Shown here: positions 61,044-64,000 of the stretch, piece after piece
Numbering within the stretch: the first letter of the stretch is position 1
How the letters are laid out: the number at the start of each line of letters is the position of its first letter
Origin: Butyrivibrio sp. MB2005
GTDB taxonomy: Bacteria; Bacillota; Clostridia; Lachnospirales; Lachnospiraceae
Direction: 5' to 3'
Assembly: GCF_000424285.1 (NCBI RefSeq)
Contig: NZ_AUJP01000011.1
Coordinates: 124,001-188,000, forward strand
Length of the DNA stretch: 64,000 bases
Made by a program: the position numbers and the translations under genes
Notes under the pieces: generated by a model
Told to the model about the DNA's origin: nothing
The model's database searches: none
What the model saw: only the letters and a program-made list of their open reading frames with translations

Positions 61044-61961
61044 ATGGATCAGGCTGAACAGCTTAGAAGAATAATTAAGGCAGAAAATGCCCCTACAAGG
61101 CCGCTTGCCAGAATAATTACCGTTACAAGCGGTAAGGGAGGCGTAGGTAAGTCCAATGTGGCTATCAATCTTGCGATACAGTTTCGCAGAATGGGTCAGA
61201 GAGTAATCATACTTGATGCGGATTTTGGACTTGCTAATATTGAGATAATGTTTGGAACAGTACCCAAGCATAATCTAAGCGATCTTATTTATCAGGGCAA
61301 AAATATAAAGGATATCATTACCTGGGGACCTGAAGGCGTTGGATTTATTTCAGGCGGTTCCGGAATCTCGGGAATGTATGATTTAAGCAGGGACTATCTT
61401 GTTTATATAATTGTTAATCTGGCAGAACTAGATGCAATTGCAGATACGATAATAATCGATACAGGTGCGGGTATTTCCAATGCCGTAATGGAGTTTTTGG
61501 TTGCAAGTGGTGAGATCATTCTTGTTACCACTCCCGAACCCACTTCCATTACCGATTCATATTCGCTTTTGAAGGCACTTAATCAACAGCCCAGATTTTC
61601 AAAGGAAAACACCATGATCAAGGTTGTATCCAACAGGGTAGCTTCCACTGAAGAGGGACAGCAGCTCTTTAACAAGCTCAATGCTGTTGTTGCCAGATAT
61701 TTGAAGCTTCCGCTTTCGTATCTTGGAGAGATACCACAGGATCAGAGTCTTGCAAGAGGCGTTATGCAGCAGACTCCTGTTTCAATACAGTATCCCAACG
61801 CAAAATCGGCGAAGGCGTTTGAACAGATTGCAGCGAGACTTACGGACAAAAATGCAGCGGATATTATCAAGCCGCGCGGAATGGCTGCATTTTTCTCGCA
61901 TATTATCACAGGCAGGAAATTAAACGAAAAAGGTTCCGGAGAGCAAAATTCCGGTCAATAA
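61044..61961 (+). CDS. flhG: FlhG/MinD-like ATPase
   Basis: A 305-aa MinD-family ATPase regulating flagellar number, the partner of FlhF. The deviant Walker A is GKGGVGKS (residues 30-37). DADFGLANIEIMFG, DTGAGIS and the C-terminal amphipathic part (MAAFFSHIITGRKL) are seen. The N-terminal helix with MDQAEQLRRIIKAEN is the FlhF-activating motif (MDQAxxLR). It lies 70 bp after flhF. Confidence 0.95.
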   Translation: MDQAEQLRRIIKAENAPTRPLARIITVTSGKGGVGKSNVAINLAIQFRRMGQRVIILDADFGLANIEIMFGTVPKHNLSDLIYQGKNIKDIITWGPEGVGFISGGSGISGMYDLSRDYLVYIIVNLAELDAIADTIIIDTGAGISNAVMEFLVASGEIILVTTPEPTSITDSYSLLKALNQQPRFSKENTMIKVVSNRVASTEEGQQLFNKLNAVVARYLKLPLSYLGEIPQDQSLARGVMQQTPVSIQYPNAKSAKAFEQIAARLTDKNAADIIKPRGMAAFFSHIITGRKLNEKGSGEQNSGQ

Positions 61962-61987
61962 AATAAAGGTAAGAGGGGTACCTGAAA

Positions 61988-62710
61988 ATGCTTGCGGATT
62001 ATATATCGCCCGGTAACAAAATCGAGCTAAAGGCAATCGGCAAGGTCTGGATGGATGAGGACAGTCGCACACGTAAAATCCATCTGAGTAAGATTACAGA
62101 CGTAATCTCGGAGGACAGGATAGAAGTACTGATGCCAATGGATAAAGGCAAATTGGTGCTGCTTCCTGTGGATGGGGAGTACAGTCTGTGTTTCTACAGC
62201 TCAAGAGGACTGTTCCAATGTTACGGAAGGATCGTTGACCGATACCGAAGCAACAACGTCTATATTCTTGTTTTGGATCTTCTGAGTAATCTGCAGAGGC
62301 TGCAAAGACGAGAATATTACAGATTTAGCTGTGCACTTGAACTGAAATCCAGGATTTTCTCCGAGGAAGAGGTAGAAGCCATCCGCAGAAACTGGGGGCT
62401 TTTAATAGGCACAAGCAAACCGCTGCAGCGAAGCGTGATAGTAGATATCAGTGGTGGTGGTTTACGATTTGTCGCTAACTTCCAATATGAGGAGGGCAGC
62501 ACGATTTATTGTGCGTACAGACTACCAGGAAATATTAATAATGTTGAGTATGAAATGGTGTGTAACGTACTAAGGGTACAGGAACTTGAAAACAGGCCCG
62601 GACTGTATGAACACCGCATACAGTACGCCTACATTGACGAGACTTCCAGAGAAGATATTATTCACTTTATCTTTGAGGAAGAACGAAAAATTAGAAAGAA
62701 GCAAAACTAA
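61988..62710 (+). CDS. YcgR-type PilZ c-di-GMP receptor
   Basis: A 240-aa protein with an N-terminal YcgR domain (residues ~5-100) and a C-terminal PilZ domain. The c-di-GMP-binding motifs are complete: RREYYR at 107-112 (RxxxR = R108-R112) and D153-x-S155-xx-G158 (DISGGG). In this position it should brake flagellar rotation when c-di-GMP is high, probably by contacting the stator or C ring. cheB starts on the base after its stop. The diguanylate cyclase at 13384 is a possible source of the ligand. Confidence 0.93.
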   Translation: MLADYISPGNKIELKAIGKVWMDEDSRTRKIHLSKITDVISEDRIEVLMPMDKGKLVLLPVDGEYSLCFYSSRGLFQCYGRIVDRYRSNNVYILVLDLLSNLQRLQRREYYRFSCALELKSRIFSEEEVEAIRRNWGLLIGTSKPLQRSVIVDISGGGLRFVANFQYEEGSTIYCAYRLPGNINNVEYEMVCNVLRVQELENRPGLYEHRIQYAYIDETSREDIIHFIFEEERKIRKKQN

Positions 62711-63787
62711 ATGTCGAAAAAAATTTTATTAGTTGATGACTCTGCACTCATGAGAACCGTCCTTAGTGATATTATAAACTCAGATTCAAGATTTCAGGTT
62801 GTAGATAAGGCCAAAGACGGTATTGAAGCTCTTGAGTTGCTGAAAAAGAATTCCTATGACGCAGTTATACTCGATGTAAACATGCCTCGTATGGACGGAA
62901 TTACGTTACTCAAAGAGATCAATAAGAATAAGATCAGAGCAAAGGTAATGATGTGTAGTACCGACACCAAAGAAGGTGCGAAGGTTACATTGGATTCCCT
63001 TGAACTTGGCGCTCTGGACTTCATTCATAAACCGGATCGTGCTTCGGAATGCCGAGGCGACGATTTCACTAAAACACTTATCAGGACACTCGATGCGGTA
63101 TGCGAATCGAAGGCTCCTGTGATAAGTACGAAGGCTTTCTCACTCGATGAAATGAAAGCCTCTCGTAAGGTGGTGGAAATCGTCGGCAAGCATGCAGACA
63201 AGGTCACCGGCAATCGAATCGTTGCGATTGCAAGCTCTACGGGCGGCCCTCGTGCGCTTCAAGCGGTTATTCCCAAACTTCCTAAAAACTTAAAAACACC
63301 GGTTGTACTTGTACAGCATATGCCGGAAGGCTTCACAGCTTCACTTGCAGAAAGACTTGATTCTCTTTCTGAGATAAGTGTAAAAGAAGCAGCGGAAGGT
63401 GATGTTCTTCAGGCTGGTACAGTGTATATCGCAAAGGGCGGTAAGCACATGCATATAATTACATCCGGCGGCAAGCACACCATTCACTATGTAGATGGTC
63501 CTACAAGAGAGGGCGTAAGACCATGTGCAAACTTCATGTATGAATCTCTCATGGATTCTGATTACGACACGATTTGCTGTGTTGTACTCACAGGAATGGG
63601 TGCAGATGGTACAGAAGGAATAAAAAATCTGAAATCGGTTAAAAAAGTACATGTCATCGGACAGGATGAAGCGTCCTGCACAGTTTATGGCATGCCTAAG
63701 GCAGTGGCAACAGCTGGTCTGGTCAATCAGGTCGTTACACTTGATGACGTAGCCCAGGAAATAATAATGAACGTTGGAGTTAAGTGA
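62711..63787 (+). CDS. cheB: Chemotaxis methylesterase CheB
   Basis: A 358-aa two-domain response regulator. Receiver domain: phosphoacceptor D55 in AVILDVNMPRMDG. Methylesterase domain: catalytic Ser S176 (ASSTGGP), H203 (VQHMPEGF) and D299 (MGADG). It demethylates chemoreceptors during adaptation. It directly abuts pilZ. No methyltransferase cheR is visible in the window. Confidence 0.96.
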   Translation: MSKKILLVDDSALMRTVLSDIINSDSRFQVVDKAKDGIEALELLKKNSYDAVILDVNMPRMDGITLLKEINKNKIRAKVMMCSTDTKEGAKVTLDSLELGALDFIHKPDRASECRGDDFTKTLIRTLDAVCESKAPVISTKAFSLDEMKASRKVVEIVGKHADKVTGNRIVAIASSTGGPRALQAVIPKLPKNLKTPVVLVQHMPEGFTASLAERLDSLSEISVKEAAEGDVLQAGTVYIAKGGKHMHIITSGGKHTIHYVDGPTREGVRPCANFMYESLMDSDYDTICCVVLTGMGADGTEGIKNLKSVKKVHVIGQDEASCTVYGMPKAVATAGLVNQVVTLDDVAQEIIMNVGVK

Positions 63788-63937
63788 TCACCTGATGAAG
63801 TTCCTCACGAACCTGGTGTACCACTTAGTTACATCGAAGACTTTAGACTAAGATGTAACTTCCCGTGTTGTTTTTCGACGCCTGGTTCCCGATTACTTCT
63901 CGAAAACGTTCGCTTTTCTTATGGAGGTAAAGGGATT
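63788..63937. other. Structured spacer between cheB and cheA
   Basis: AGTTACATC (63827-63835) pairs with GATGTAACT (63852-63860) in a 9-bp stem; CACC/GGTG closes a second hairpin before it. No ORF and no T run. It is unusually long for this tightly packed locus. Confidence 0.5.
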
Positions 63938-64000
63938 ATGGATGTTTCTCAGTATCTAGGCGTCTTTCTCGACGAATCAAAGGAGCATCTGCAGACGCTG
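63938..64000 (+). CDS. cheA: CheA histidine kinase, N-terminal fragment
   Basis: The first 21 codons, cut by the window end: MDVSQYLGVFLDESKEHLQT, the usual CheA HPt opening (the phosphorylated His lies beyond). GGAGGT (63923-63928) precedes the ATG at 63938. Position after cheB supports cheA. Confidence 0.85.
   Translation, partial: MDVSQYLGVFLDESKEHLQTL

Overview
The window looks like a chromosomal segment of a motile, anaerobic Firmicute of the Lachnospiraceae (Butyrivibrio / Pseudobutyrivibrio / Roseburia type). The reasons are the Bacillus-like codY-flg-fli-flh-che gene order, HemZ, a monomeric TSCCP-type [FeFe] hydrogenase, phosphotransacetylase, many GGAGG ribosome binding sites, AT-rich DNA and no outer-membrane genes. 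The genus is inference. I see no tRNA, rRNA, insertion sequence, prophage or CRISPR array.

Bases 1-11460: the end of a glyoxalase II-like hydrolase, a 335-bp array of six degenerate inverted repeats, hemZ, a MATE exporter, a GntR-ABC-membrane protein operon with its own promoter and palindromic operator, a DUF2974 hydrolase and a large solute-binding lipoprotein.

Bases 11460-22700: a yybP-ykoY manganese riboswitch with its own promoter and terminator leads into an SLC13/ArsB-NhaD type permease. Next come a REC-GGDEF diguanylate cyclase, an UlaG-like hydrolase, a secreted Ig-like protein behind a structured leader, an unknown 221-aa protein behind a sigma-28-like promoter, an AEC transporter, a secreted transglutaminase-like protein, an alpha/beta hydrolase, pncC, a WYL regulator and an XRE protein.

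Bases 22700-33620: an NMT1/SsuA-like ABC transporter operon, the hydrogenase, pta (no ackA), hslO, bioY, an 850-bp gap holding an apparent promoter-to-terminator noncoding RNA of about 350 nt, then topA and codY.

Bases 33620-64000: one long flagellar and chemotaxis locus, all on the + strand: flgB flgC fliE fliF fliG fliH fliI fliJ motE/ylxF fliK flgD TIGR02530 flgE flbD motA motB fliL fliM fliY fliO fliP fliQ fliR flhB flhA flhF flhG pilZ cheB cheA (cut). It encodes the basal body, export gate, hook, stator, switch and part of the chemotaxis system. cheY is absent from its usual place after fliY, and motAB and a PilZ gene are inserted. FlgE is about 1089 aa because of seven tandem ~90-aa repeats.

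The most unusual signals are: (1) a two-copy structured leader, with compensatory base changes, in front of fliF and of the secreted Ig-like gene; (2) the Mn riboswitch in front of a permease type not usually linked to it; (3) the helically phased inverted-repeat array before hemZ; (4) the unidentified ncRNA before topA; (5) the giant repeat hook protein; (6) sigma-28-like promoters overlapping hairpins in the flagellar locus.
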